DNA of 64,000 nt from Microvirga sesbaniae (GTDB lineage: Bacteria > Pseudomonadota > Alphaproteobacteria > Rhizobiales > Beijerinckiaceae): NCBI RefSeq assembly GCF_025460805.1, contig NZ_JAMXFJ010000010.1, positions 124,001-188,000 of the forward strand, read 5' to 3'. Shown one piece after another: positions 26,884-35,292 of this stretch. Each line of letters opens with the position of its first letter. Position 1 is the first letter of the stretch. The notes below the pieces were generated by a model. That model did not search any database and was not told the DNA's origin. It worked only from the letters and a program-made list of their open reading frames with translations. Made by a program: the position numbers and the translations under genes.

Positions 26884-27045
26884 GATTCTGGCTTCGCCTT
26901 GGGCGAACGAGCGCAACACTCACCAGCGCGGGCTGTAATCTCCCCAAAGCGCCACCAAGTGCGGCCAAGCAAATTGAGCAAGCGATCACTGCCGACGAGG
27001 CCCGCCATTCAAACCAAGCAACCCCATAAAGGAGGATCGCGAACC

Positions 27046-27285
27046 ATGACGCAGTCCAGCCGGTTCACCGCCGATGATGCCAGCCATAGTCCCCTCTCCT
27101 GCCCTGGATGCAAGAACAGTGGTCGGATCGATATCGCCGCTTTAGTCTGGGTCCGGCAAACGCCGGACGGGACTGATCCCGATGCTTCTGAAGATCAGAG
27201 CCATGACTGGGACGATGGCAGCCAGTGCGTCTGCCGATGCTGCGGCCACACTGGAACCGTAGAGCAGTTCAGGATATCGACATAG
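27046..27285 (+). CDS. Small zinc-ribbon-like protein
   Basis: 79 residues from ATG 27046 with AAGGAGG upstream. Four to five cysteines form a likely zinc site (CPGCKN near residue 19 and CVCRCCGH near residue 64). The rest is short and polar. Probably a nucleic-acid or protein adaptor of unknown role. Confidence 0.65.
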   Translation: MTQSSRFTADDASHSPLSCPGCKNSGRIDIAALVWVRQTPDGTDPDASEDQSHDWDDGSQCVCRCCGHTGTVEQFRIST

Positions 27286-27384
27286 CTTCTGATTTGGCCC
27301 GTGGATGAGGCTCCGCCAAATGGTGATCCTCATCTGCGATCACGCTATTGATCCCTCCTCGTACGATAAACCCGCAAATCAAAA

Positions 27385-28080
27385 ATGCTCAGAACCTCAT
27401 TTGCTCTTACGGCACTCGTTCTATCCGTCAGCCCGCTTATGGCTCAGTCCGTTACTGGCCGAGCCAGCGTGATCGACGGCGACACAATCGAAATTCGGGG
27501 TGCCCGGATCAGATTCCACGGTGCCGACGCCCCGGAAAGTGCCCAGACATGCCAGGGAGCAGACGGGAGAGCCTATCGATGCGGTCAACAGGCCGCGCTG
27601 GCTTTGTCTGACAAGATCGGGTCCTCGAATGTGACTTGTCGGCAAAAGGATATCGACCGGTATCAACGCATTGTGGCTCAATGCGCGGTTAATGGTACCG
27701 ACCTCAACGGGTGGCTGGTCGAACAGGGCTATGCTCTTGCCTATCGCCAATACGGAACGGACTACGTTCCTCAGGAAGAAGCCGCCCGGAAGGCGAAGCG
27801 CGGTCTCTGGGCTGGATCCTTTACCCCGCCATGGGATTGGCGCCGCGGAGAGCGGGAAACCTCAACCCCTGTGCCGGCTCGTCCGACAACCTCTAGCCCA
27901 GGTTCAGTTGCCGGCGGCTGCAAGATCAAAGGAAACATCAGCGCAAAGGGCGAGAAGATTTATCATCTGCCAGGAAGCGGCAGCTATGAGCGAACCGCAA
28001 TCAATGAGGGGGCAGGCGAGCGCTGGTTCTGCTCAGAAGATGAAGCAGTCGCAGCCGGCTGGCGGGCCCCCCGAGGATAA
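27385..28080 (+). CDS. Secreted thermonuclease-family (SNase-like) nuclease
   Basis: 231 residues. A signal peptide (~1-20, ending LMAQS) is followed by an SNase-like OB fold (~24-140): VIDGDTIEI, then RIRFHGADAPE with the catalytic Arg and Glu, and DRYQRIVA with the second Arg. A linker leads to a C-terminal domain (GCKIKGNIS...YHLPGSGSYERTAI..GERWFCSEDEA..AGWRAP) often attached to secreted nucleases. It should cut DNA or RNA in the periplasm or outside using Ca2+. Confidence 0.88.
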   Translation: MLRTSFALTALVLSVSPLMAQSVTGRASVIDGDTIEIRGARIRFHGADAPESAQTCQGADGRAYRCGQQAALALSDKIGSSNVTCRQKDIDRYQRIVAQCAVNGTDLNGWLVEQGYALAYRQYGTDYVPQEEAARKAKRGLWAGSFTPPWDWRRGERETSTPVPARPTTSSPGSVAGGCKIKGNISAKGEKIYHLPGSGSYERTAINEGAGERWFCSEDEAVAAGWRAPRG

Positions 28081-28216
28081 CTATCCTTTCTCGTCCGCAA
28101 ATCAGCAAAGGAAGCGGGCAAAGACTGCGGTCTAACTCGGGTATAAAACGTGTTATGATGCCTCAAAGGGCGACCGCACCTAAAAATGCGGAAAAATTGT
28201 AGTTGGGGCATTAACC

Positions 28217-29254
28217 GTGTTGAATTTCAGAAACTCCGGGAAGGTGGCCGTAGCCGCCTTTATTCTCTCGTCCATTTCAACAGCCGCGCTGGCGGTGGAG
28301 ATCCGTGAGCCCAGCCCGAGCCATGTCTGGGAAGCCGCCGAGGACCAAATGTCTGCCGCGCTCGGAACCCCGGACACCGATGACATCGTCTTGACCCTAG
28401 CCTGCAACCAAAAAGGCTCCATTGACGTCATATTCGCCAATTACGCGCCCATGCCAGAAGGCAAGCAGGGCGATGGCGGTCCCGCAGGAATCACGCTCCG
28501 ACGCGGCGGCAAGGAAGTGAGCCTCAAAGGATCGCTTGTTGAGAACGTTAGTACCGGCGAATGGGACCTCTCGGTTCAGCAACCCGTAAGGCATGCCCTC
28601 TTCGACCTACTCAAAGGTGACCTCATTGCTGAGATCGAAAAGGATGCTCAGTATCAGAAGCCTGGAGGGCAACGAGACTGGATCACGCTTAAAGGCGCTA
28701 AGGCAGTCATCGAGAAGGTCCAGGCTCGCTGCTCCGGTGCAACGCCACCGAGTGGCTCAACCATGTCCTTGAGTGCCGCCCCCAAAGAGCAGGTTGCGCC
28801 CAGCCAGAGTTCGGCAGCCAAAGCTCCTGGCAATGCGGAATTCGGCCGCTATGCCCTCGCGGACTCCTACCGCGGACCGGTCAAATTCCCCGACTTCAAG
28901 GGCCGGGACCGCGACGCCAACAGCTACAGAACCAGGATCCGGGAAGGCATGAAGGATGGCGCGAACTTCGCCGGGCGCCTCGCGATGATCGAGATCGGAT
29001 GCGGCGCCGGCTGCCGCTTCGCGTACGTGGCTGATGTCGCTACGGGCCAAGTCTACAACTTCCCACTCGGCGGAGAGGACAACATGTACCTCGACCTGCA
29101 TTATCGCCTGAACAGCCGCCTGGTAGTTGCTTTTTGGCAAACCGGCGGCCGCTGCATGAGGGAAGACCTGGAATGGGCCGGACAAACCTTCAAGCGCCAC
29201 GGTGAACGGGACATCGGGCCCGAGGACGTCTGCTTTCAAATGCAGCAGCAATAA
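28217..29254 (+). CDS. Secreted hypothetical protein
   Basis: 345 residues. Signal peptide ~1-26 (ALA-V). The mature protein has an N-terminal part (~27-175), a Ser/Pro/Ala linker and a C-terminal domain (~215-335) with three to four cysteines (GCGAGCRFAYVADVATGQVYNFP; GRCMREDLEWAG) that could form disulfides in the periplasm. No enzyme motif recognised. It is followed closely by another secreted gene. Confidence 0.65.
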   Translation: MLNFRNSGKVAVAAFILSSISTAALAVEIREPSPSHVWEAAEDQMSAALGTPDTDDIVLTLACNQKGSIDVIFANYAPMPEGKQGDGGPAGITLRRGGKEVSLKGSLVENVSTGEWDLSVQQPVRHALFDLLKGDLIAEIEKDAQYQKPGGQRDWITLKGAKAVIEKVQARCSGATPPSGSTMSLSAAPKEQVAPSQSSAAKAPGNAEFGRYALADSYRGPVKFPDFKGRDRDANSYRTRIREGMKDGANFAGRLAMIEIGCGAGCRFAYVADVATGQVYNFPLGGEDNMYLDLHYRLNSRLVVAFWQTGGRCMREDLEWAGQTFKRHGERDIGPEDVCFQMQQQ

Positions 29255-29293
29255 GCATCCCTCCCAGCCGCCACTCCAAACGAGCCTTTCGCC

Positions 29294-30193
29294 ATGAAGC
29301 TTCTTTTCAAATCGGCAACCGCCGTTCTTCTCCTCGCCTCTACCTCTGCCCTGGCACTCTCCGATGCAGATCGGGAAGCCGCCATCAAGGCTGCAAAAGC
29401 TGGGTCGGTCGGTCGCTACATCGAATGCGGTATCGAGATGGGAAGCCCGGTCGAGCTCGACGTCACGCCGATGGATCTGAACGCCGACGGGGTGGAGGAG
29501 GTCATGATTACGGCCAGCCACGAAAATGGCGGCGCGGCATGCTTCAGCCATCTTGGAAGGAACAAGACCCTGATGATCAGGAACCGTAAAGGCGAATGGA
29601 TCGCCAATCTCGGCTTCGATGCAGAAGACATCAAACCTCTGCCTGACCGGTCCAATGGATACCAGGATCTCGAGGTGGCCCGTGCGGGCGATTGTCGGCC
29701 TGTCTGGCGGCACAATGCCACTGAGTACCACATCTATAAGCAGTGCCAGAATGGCAAGCTCGTCATAGCCTCATCATGGAAGGCCGGAGGGTCACAGCCC
29801 AAGCGCCTTGAAGATACACTTGGCTGGGATAACGACGAGTTTTATCTGCACAATGGCTCGGGGATGTACGTCAGTATGGGAACCGGGATAATCCGGTACT
29901 CTACCCCGAAAGCCTCGATTGCCGGCACCGTTCAGGAAGGCACCGTTCTGTTTCGTGGCGAGTTCAAGAACGCGCCGGGCCTTGAGGCCCGGGGAACCGT
30001 CAGCGGCACTGCCTACGTGTTCAAGAAGGGGTGCGAACCGGCTCCATATCCCGTTTCCGGAACGTACGATGCATGGTCAGTGACCATGAGGGGGGCCGCG
30101 CCACGCCGCGCCAAAGATTCCTGCGCAATTTTGGAAGCGACAAAGAACAGCCCCCATTCGGTCCTTAGGTTTGAGGCACCCTCGGACTACTGA
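29294..30193 (+). CDS. Secreted protein with EF-hand/FG-GAP-like motif
   Basis: 299 residues. Signal peptide ~1-22. A Ca-binding loop DLNADGVEEVMI (~59-70) resembles an FG-GAP or EF-hand site. The C-terminal part has paired cysteines and the string GCEPAPYPVSGTYDAW, which resembles the end of the protein at 40418-40831. Periplasmic or surface role unknown. Ten nucleotides before the next gene, so an operon. Confidence 0.65.
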   Translation: MKLLFKSATAVLLLASTSALALSDADREAAIKAAKAGSVGRYIECGIEMGSPVELDVTPMDLNADGVEEVMITASHENGGAACFSHLGRNKTLMIRNRKGEWIANLGFDAEDIKPLPDRSNGYQDLEVARAGDCRPVWRHNATEYHIYKQCQNGKLVIASSWKAGGSQPKRLEDTLGWDNDEFYLHNGSGMYVSMGTGIIRYSTPKASIAGTVQEGTVLFRGEFKNAPGLEARGTVSGTAYVFKKGCEPAPYPVSGTYDAWSVTMRGAAPRRAKDSCAILEATKNSPHSVLRFEAPSDY

Positions 30194-30202
30194 GGGACCC
30201 TC

Positions 30203-30529
30203 ATGAAATCGACCTATCTTCCCCCAGCAGCATACTTGGCCTTTGCCGTCTATGTTTGGATTGATTTCACACACACGGCTCCGGATGGGTTAGGCAATCT
30301 CGGTCTGCTGCTGGCGACCTTTCCCGGAGCTGTGATGGGGGTAGCCCTCACATGGGCTCTGGGCCAGACCGGCTTTGTGCTTATTCCAAGTGGATTGGGC
30401 TACTACACCGCACACGCAGTTTACTTCTGTCCGGCGGCTCTGGTTACAGCCTATTTGGTCTACGTTGTCTGCTCCGCGCCAGGGTGGGTTTGGCGACGGG
30501 TAGTGCGCGCACGCCGAACACGGACTTAA
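30203..30529 (+). CDS. Small three-helix membrane protein
   Basis: 108 residues. Three hydrophobic segments (~7-25, 32-55, 66-94) and a basic C-terminus in the cytoplasm by the positive-inside rule. No family recognised. Last gene of the secreted-protein operon, convergent with the ligase gene 5 nt away. Confidence 0.6.
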   Translation: MKSTYLPPAAYLAFAVYVWIDFTHTAPDGLGNLGLLLATFPGAVMGVALTWALGQTGFVLIPSGLGYYTAHAVYFCPAALVTAYLVYVVCSAPGWVWRRVVRARRTRT

Positions 30530-30534
30530 ACCGG

Positions 30535-31533
30535 CTACGAACTCGGGCTTTCCGTAGCGATCACCACTTCTCGCGGATCCTTATCCTCTCTCAACCCCAG
30601 AAACGCCGGATGACGCAGGATCCGATCCCGGGTCCATTCGGTGAACTCGACTTGCGCAAGAAACTTAGGTTTTACCCAGTGCACCTTTGCACGCATGTAG
30701 GTGCCCTTTGGCAATGTCGCCGTAGGTTTGGCCTGTTCTATCTTCCCTAGGCGCTTTTGGAAATCGATTAGGAATTCCCGGGAATACCCGGTGCCAACCT
30801 TCCCGGCATACCGGATCTCACCATCGGGAGTATAGTAACCGACGAGCAGCGCTCCGAAGCCGACACGGGACCGCTGCGGCTCAGTGTACCCGATGATGAT
30901 GAACTCCTCGGTGTTGAGGCACTTTACCTTCAGCCAATCATCGCTCCGCGTCCCGGTATAGACCGACTCCCGCCGTTTGGAGATGATCCCTTCCAGGCGC
31001 AGCTGGCACGCCTGCTTGTATAGCGCCTTCCCTCCCCCGACCCGATGCTCGCTGACCCGGATTGTTCCGGGCGCCTTGGCTAAGAGCTTTGACAGTCTGC
31101 GCTTACGCTCCTCCAGCGGAAGGCCTCTCAGATCCTCGCCGTCAAGGAACAGCAGGTCAAACGCCACATAGACCAGATCCGCAGTCTGCTCCTTGGACAA
31201 GGCATCCTGCAGGGCCGCAAAGGAGCTGATCCCGTTATCGGCCAGTTTCACGATTTCGCCGTCAAGGACAGTACCTGACCGGCCAAATCGGGTGAATTCC
31301 TCAGCGAGTTCTGGGAACTTTACCGTCCAGTCCTGATCATTCCGGGTAATCAGACGGGCCCTTCCGTCATCCAGCCGGGCCAGCATCCGGTACCCGTCAA
31401 ACTTCACTTCGTGAAGCCAATCGTCCGTATCCGGTGCCTCTTTTTCAAGGACGGCCAATTCTACTAGGATACGGCTCGGCAACGATGCAGCTGCCCGCCT
31501 TGATGTCTGTAATGAGGAGCGCGACTTGACCAT
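30535..31533 (-). CDS. ATP-dependent DNA ligase (stand-alone LigD-type ligase domain)
   Basis: 332 residues from ATG 31533. The adenylation motif is EVKFDGYRM with catalytic Lys (~44). Further ligase motifs include VLDGEIV, FDLLFLDGEDL, EGIISKR and WLKVKC, then the OB-fold with GFGALLVGYY and the C-terminal LREDKDPREV. It lacks the phosphoesterase and polymerase domains of full LigD (one is present at 57375-59954). Related proteins act as secondary NHEJ ligases in rhizobia. It has no Ku partner next to it. Confidence 0.88.
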   Translation of the reverse strand: MVKSRSSLQTSRRAAASLPSRILVELAVLEKEAPDTDDWLHEVKFDGYRMLARLDDGRARLITRNDQDWTVKFPELAEEFTRFGRSGTVLDGEIVKLADNGISSFAALQDALSKEQTADLVYVAFDLLFLDGEDLRGLPLEERKRRLSKLLAKAPGTIRVSEHRVGGGKALYKQACQLRLEGIISKRRESVYTGTRSDDWLKVKCLNTEEFIIIGYTEPQRSRVGFGALLVGYYTPDGEIRYAGKVGTGYSREFLIDFQKRLGKIEQAKPTATLPKGTYMRAKVHWVKPKFLAQVEFTEWTRDRILRHPAFLGLREDKDPREVVIATESPSS

Positions 31534-31584
31534 TTGGTGAATCCAACAGTCGCCGCGGTCAGAGGTTCCGCGGTAACAATCCTG

Positions 31585-31617
31585 AAAGCCGCAGAGCATT
31601 ACTGCCTGCGGCTTTTT
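31585..31617 (+). terminator. Orphan plus-strand terminator antisense to the ligase leader
   Basis: A 10-bp stem (AAAGCCGCAG/CTGCGGCTTT) is followed by T-run TTTTTCT on the plus strand. No plus-strand gene precedes it, as the nearest ends at 30529. It may end an antisense or small RNA, or be the remains of a lost gene. Confidence 0.6.
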
Positions 31618-31789
31618 CTATGCCTGCGTCATCAAACCCGCCTAACTGGAGGGCGGCAGCCCCTCTGAGACTCCGCCTATCCGAATCCTTTAGTGGATTT
31701 TGCCCTGGCGACCCCCGTTACGGGTCGGGAAGACATCGTGTTGAGATAGGTTGTTCTTGAGCGACTGGATACTGAAACCCATTCGAAGG

Positions 31790-32995
31790 TCAACGGCACA
31801 CGACCAATTCCCCAAAAACGTATCCCAATTTTTGCGCTCGACCTTCGTGCTGCCCCTGGACAAGATGCCACGGACGTCCCTTCGCATCGTTTGCAGTGGA
31901 AGTTATCGCCACAGCCCTACCGTTCTTAAGTCGGGTTGCGATCTTGCCATTCGGAGAGTTTCGAACACTCACACCCGTATCTTCGGCATCGTGAACGACG
32001 CAGCTTTTTTGCTTCAGATCCGACGTCCTAGCGCCGGATGTTACCGTCTCGGAAGCCGATGCTTCTTCTGGCTGATCTTTATCTCCCTTGAAGCGCACAC
32101 GACGCGGTCGTGCCGGATCCATTTCCGCAAGCTTCTCGTCAATCCAATCAGCATGACCGGCGATGTCTACAAAGGTCGTAGCACGCGCACATTTAGGAAT
32201 TTCGCTTGGGCTGCCCCAATGGGCGATGGCGGCTTGCAGGTCGTTCGGCATCCATCCAGACAGAGCGCCGGTAACCTGGATTCCAACAAGGTAATGATTA
32301 TTCTTCCCCTCCACTTTTTCGTCCGCGGCGGAGATTGTGATCGGAGAACCCGAGTCTCCCTCACAAATCAGAACCCCTTTTGGGAGGGAGACTCTATACC
32401 AGTGTGGCGCGTTCTGATGGCGAATAACGAGATCCAATGTGGCGAATTGGTAACCAGGTTGCTGGACATAGAGGCTGTCACGGATATGCCCAAAGTTGTA
32501 AAAGGTAGGCGCGTTTTTGGCAAAACTATCCGGCACGAAGTCTCTTGGAGCGGCAGTGACAGGAACGGCGTACTTCGAGCGTGAGGCCAGCAATATGACC
32601 GCGATATCGTGGTAGCGGTCTGTCTCCACCCTAGCGACATCCCCAAGAACGGCATTCATCAGTGGATGAACCCTCCACGACTTGGCAGCGATGACCTCGC
32701 CCGCGAGCGGAGAAAGGCTGGTTATGAACTCGACTTCCACCCCCTTCACGTCCCTAAGACAGTGTCCCGCAGTGATGATGACATCCTTTGCGATCGCGGC
32801 CCCCAGGCATAGTTTATGGGTGGTGGTGTGGTTGTTTACGTACCCTCTGACGGTAACGAGGAACCTTTGGGCAGAGCCAAGAGGGTCCTTACTCAAGTCG
32901 GTACCGTTCACGATAGCGAACGCTGGATTGCCGATCACGAGGAAGCACACCATAAGGCAGAGCATCCTCGCGCGGGACGCAGTCAACTTGAACAT
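31790..32995 (-). CDS. Secreted trypsin-like serine protease with SH3b-like domain
   Basis: 401 residues from ATG 32995 (longer in-frame starts exist). Signal peptide ~1-27 (FAIVNG marks the mature end, and IVNG resembles the activated N-terminus of S1 proteases). Catalytic triad: His in TAGHC, Asp in HDIAVI and Ser in EGDSGSP. Cys pairs fit a disulfide-bonded fold. The last ~75 residues look like a bacterial SH3 domain (CVVHDAEDTGVSVRNSPNGKI..L.NG). It should act outside the cell or in the periplasm. Confidence 0.85.
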   Translation of the reverse strand: MFKLTASRARMLCLMVCFLVIGNPAFAIVNGTDLSKDPLGSAQRFLVTVRGYVNNHTTTHKLCLGAAIAKDVIITAGHCLRDVKGVEVEFITSLSPLAGEVIAAKSWRVHPLMNAVLGDVARVETDRYHDIAVILLASRSKYAVPVTAAPRDFVPDSFAKNAPTFYNFGHIRDSLYVQQPGYQFATLDLVIRHQNAPHWYRVSLPKGVLICEGDSGSPITISAADEKVEGKNNHYLVGIQVTGALSGWMPNDLQAAIAHWGSPSEIPKCARATTFVDIAGHADWIDEKLAEMDPARPRRVRFKGDKDQPEEASASETVTSGARTSDLKQKSCVVHDAEDTGVSVRNSPNGKIATRLKNGRAVAITSTANDAKGRPWHLVQGQHEGRAQKLGYVFGELVVCR

Positions 32996-33264
32996 GACAC
33001 TCCTAAGACCAAAACGCGAGGCCGATAAACTTTTGCGACCATAATGACCGGTCGAAGTGATTGAAAGCATCTCGTGAAGCCGATCAATGGCTATTCAGTA
33101 GTGTCGATGAAGATCTGCATCCCATTCGTAGCGCGTGGCCGCCAGGTACGGGTCGATGCTTAGGGGCACGTCCGTCTCGTGCGGCGCCTCCAAGGATTCG
33201 TATCCGACTCTACCCCCGAATCTCGAAACCCGCCGTTTTGTCTCAGGAGGTCTGTCGTTCAACA

Positions 33265-33816
33265 CTAACGGGCAGACTTCGGCAGAAACTGGAGAATCCC
33301 CTCGGGCCGGTCGATCGTTGGCTGCTCAACCCGATCCTGAACCTTATAGCCCAACGTCCGCGCAAACTCGGCGGCCCCTGTCATCATGGAATCGAAGATG
33401 CGGCCGTGACACACGGCAAAGTATTGAGCCATCGAGATCTCGTTGGCGTGACCGTAGCGGCCTTCATCATCCAGGGTCAGGAAGTCGACGAGATACTTGC
33501 CCTCAAAGGGTGTAATGACGGCCGGCACCTGCTTTGAGCAGAACACGAAGGTCCTGCTCGTCCCTGGCGCCCGGGTCTTCTTCTTCGGATTCTGCATTGA
33601 GTGGGACCAGGTTTCACCCTCGATACGGAAAAGCACCCCAGCCGAGTGGAACAAGATCGGTTCGGAATACTCAATCGTCGGGGTCATGCACTCGCCGTGC
33701 TGGCACCAGTCCGGCAATGGTTTTGCGATGGGCTTGCCAGGGAGACGAGTAGGCGATTGCGCGCCAGCCCCAAGGGACATCCCGACAAGGATCATGATGG
33801 TCAGAAGCAGTCTCAT
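33265..33816 (-). CDS. Secreted hypothetical protein
   Basis: 183 residues. Signal peptide ~1-19. Two cysteines near residues 38-43 (CQHGEC) and two later ones suggest disulfides. No known domain. It lies between other secreted-protein genes on the same strand, with about 270 bp of non-coding DNA before the protease. Confidence 0.6.
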   Translation of the reverse strand: MRLLLTIMILVGMSLGAGAQSPTRLPGKPIAKPLPDWCQHGECMTPTIEYSEPILFHSAGVLFRIEGETWSHSMQNPKKKTRAPGTSRTFVFCSKQVPAVITPFEGKYLVDFLTLDDEGRYGHANEISMAQYFAVCHGRIFDSMMTGAAEFARTLGYKVQDRVEQPTIDRPEGILQFLPKSAR

Positions 33817-33855
33817 TTCAGTATTGAACCCCTGCGATGAATTTATACATGCCTC

Positions 33856-34392
33856 TTAGGCAATCCCGAGTTCCTTAAGTGCATCGGCAAGTTCCGGATG
33901 CATCTCAAAGCGCATGTGCCCCGTCTCCAGCTCTTTATCGCCAAGCTCTTTCACTAAGGCGCTCATATAAAACTCGCGGCCGTCCTTGTATCGGTCGAAC
34001 TCCAATCCGATCGCTCTCCCGACCCGGGCGCCCAATTTGCCGTACAGACTATTCGTTGTTCTGAAGACGTCATAGCCCGCTGCCGCGGCAATCTGCGTAG
34101 CCGTTAGCGGCTCAGCGGCGTTCGCTTTAAGCATACTGACCTCGTACGGCCGGAGCGGATTGGATTTGAAGTAGCGGAGGTACTGCTCTGTCGTACCGAC
34201 CCATGGCATTCTCCGCTTCTGGGCCTCGCCGCTCTGCCTGGCATCAACAAACGCCTGAGCGAACCCGAACGCCTCATCCAGCGTCTCACCATCCACAATA
34301 CCGAGGCGGTCCTTGCCCTGCAGGATCGCCACTTCCGGCTTCCCACGGATTGTCGTCCCCTTCAGGACGCATCCTTTGTATTTCTTTTCCAT
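33856..34392 (-). CDS. Hypothetical protein with winged-helix-like tail
   Basis: 178 residues from ATG 34392. The N-terminal ~70 residues look beta-rich (KYKGCVLKGTTIRG, KDRLGIVDGETLDEAFG). The C-terminal part has LTATQIAAAAGYD and NSLYGKLGARVG, resembling a short helix-turn-helix, as in HNH-adjacent or phage regulators. Divergent from the barrel gene at 34488. Function unknown. Confidence 0.6.
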   Translation of the reverse strand: MEKKYKGCVLKGTTIRGKPEVAILQGKDRLGIVDGETLDEAFGFAQAFVDARQSGEAQKRRMPWVGTTEQYLRYFKSNPLRPYEVSMLKANAAEPLTATQIAAAAGYDVFRTTNSLYGKLGARVGRAIGLEFDRYKDGREFYMSALVKELGDKELETGHMRFEMHPELADALKELGIA

Positions 34393-34487
34393 GCCTATCC
34401 CACCTGCTTGTTCAAAACACTTACCAAATCCCCAGCGTCTCAACCGCTCCCAAGAAGCAGGTGATCGACGCCAGAAGGACAAGCGCC

Positions 34488-35192
34488 ATGCCCCTCATCT
34501 CTTGCACCCTGACAGGCGTCGATCAACAGACAGATCTCTCACAGGTCGCCAGTCTTTCGGCTAGTTTCCCAAGAGCAGAATTCGCGATCCTCTTTTCCCC
34601 CGAACGTTCAGGACTCCAGAACAGGTTCCCAAGGCTGCCGTCCATTCTGAACATGCTCGACGCCGGTCCAATACGATGGGCCATTCACCTCTGCGGAAGG
34701 GCAGTGCCAGAATTCATCGAAGCGGCAATTTCCGGGAAGGCTAAGGGATTGAACCAGGATGCTTTTCGCCTTGCCGTTCATCCCAATGTTTCCAGGATCC
34801 AACTGAATTTCGCATTTCGGAGATCGAAATTTGCGCTCACGGACCTGGATTCAGCTATCCATTCCATTTCCATTCCGGTGATCACCCAGGAGCATCGGGC
34901 CAACGCAGGGGTTTCGCTCTCAATCAAAGCACCGAACCACCAGGTTCTCTTTGACGCCTCAGGCGGACGAGGGATCGAGACGTCACAATGGTCACCGCCC
35001 GTCGATGGGAAAGTGTGCGGTTTCGCTGGCGGCCTGGGCCCCGAGTCCCTCTCCCGTGCTCTCCCAGCCATCAAACAGGTTTGTAATGGCCAAGTCTTCT
35101 GGATCGATATGGAATCGCGCATCCGGGACGAAAACGACTGGTTCGACTTGGATGCATGCGGGCGGGTTCTGGAGATTGCCCAAACCGCATAG
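34488..35192 (+). CDS. TrpF/PRAI-like (beta/alpha)8-barrel protein
   Basis: 234 residues from ATG 34488 with AGAAGGA upstream. The strand-end pattern fits the phosphoribosylanthranilate isomerase-like fold: FAILFSPERSG, WAIHLCGRAVPEF, VLFDASGGRG and GFAGGLGPES, the last being a phosphate-gripper-like loop, then FWIDMESRIRD. It diverges from true TrpF and no trp genes are near. Such stand-alone barrels occur in phages and plasmids with unknown substrates. A strong terminator follows. Confidence 0.6.
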   Translation: MPLISCTLTGVDQQTDLSQVASLSASFPRAEFAILFSPERSGLQNRFPRLPSILNMLDAGPIRWAIHLCGRAVPEFIEAAISGKAKGLNQDAFRLAVHPNVSRIQLNFAFRRSKFALTDLDSAIHSISIPVITQEHRANAGVSLSIKAPNHQVLFDASGGRGIETSQWSPPVDGKVCGFAGGLGPESLSRALPAIKQVCNGQVFWIDMESRIRDENDWFDLDACGRVLEIAQTA

Positions 35193-35235
35193 TGCAGCGG
35201 GTCCAATGTCGGACGCCTGACCAAGAACGTGAAAA

Positions 35236-35268
35236 GGCGGCGGTCGCTATGACCGCCGCCCATTTTTA
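35236..35268 (+). terminator. Rho-independent terminator
   Basis: Perfect 10-bp stem (GGCGGCGGTC/GACCGCCGCC), loop GCTAT, then CATTTTTAT. Confidence 0.85.
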
Positions 35269-35292
35269 TAAGGGGCTTGGCAATCCCGGGCG

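Noticed and set aside
31585-31617. Terminator for the minus-strand protease gene
   Set aside because: On the minus strand the hairpin is followed by only three T residues, and it is better on the plus strand.
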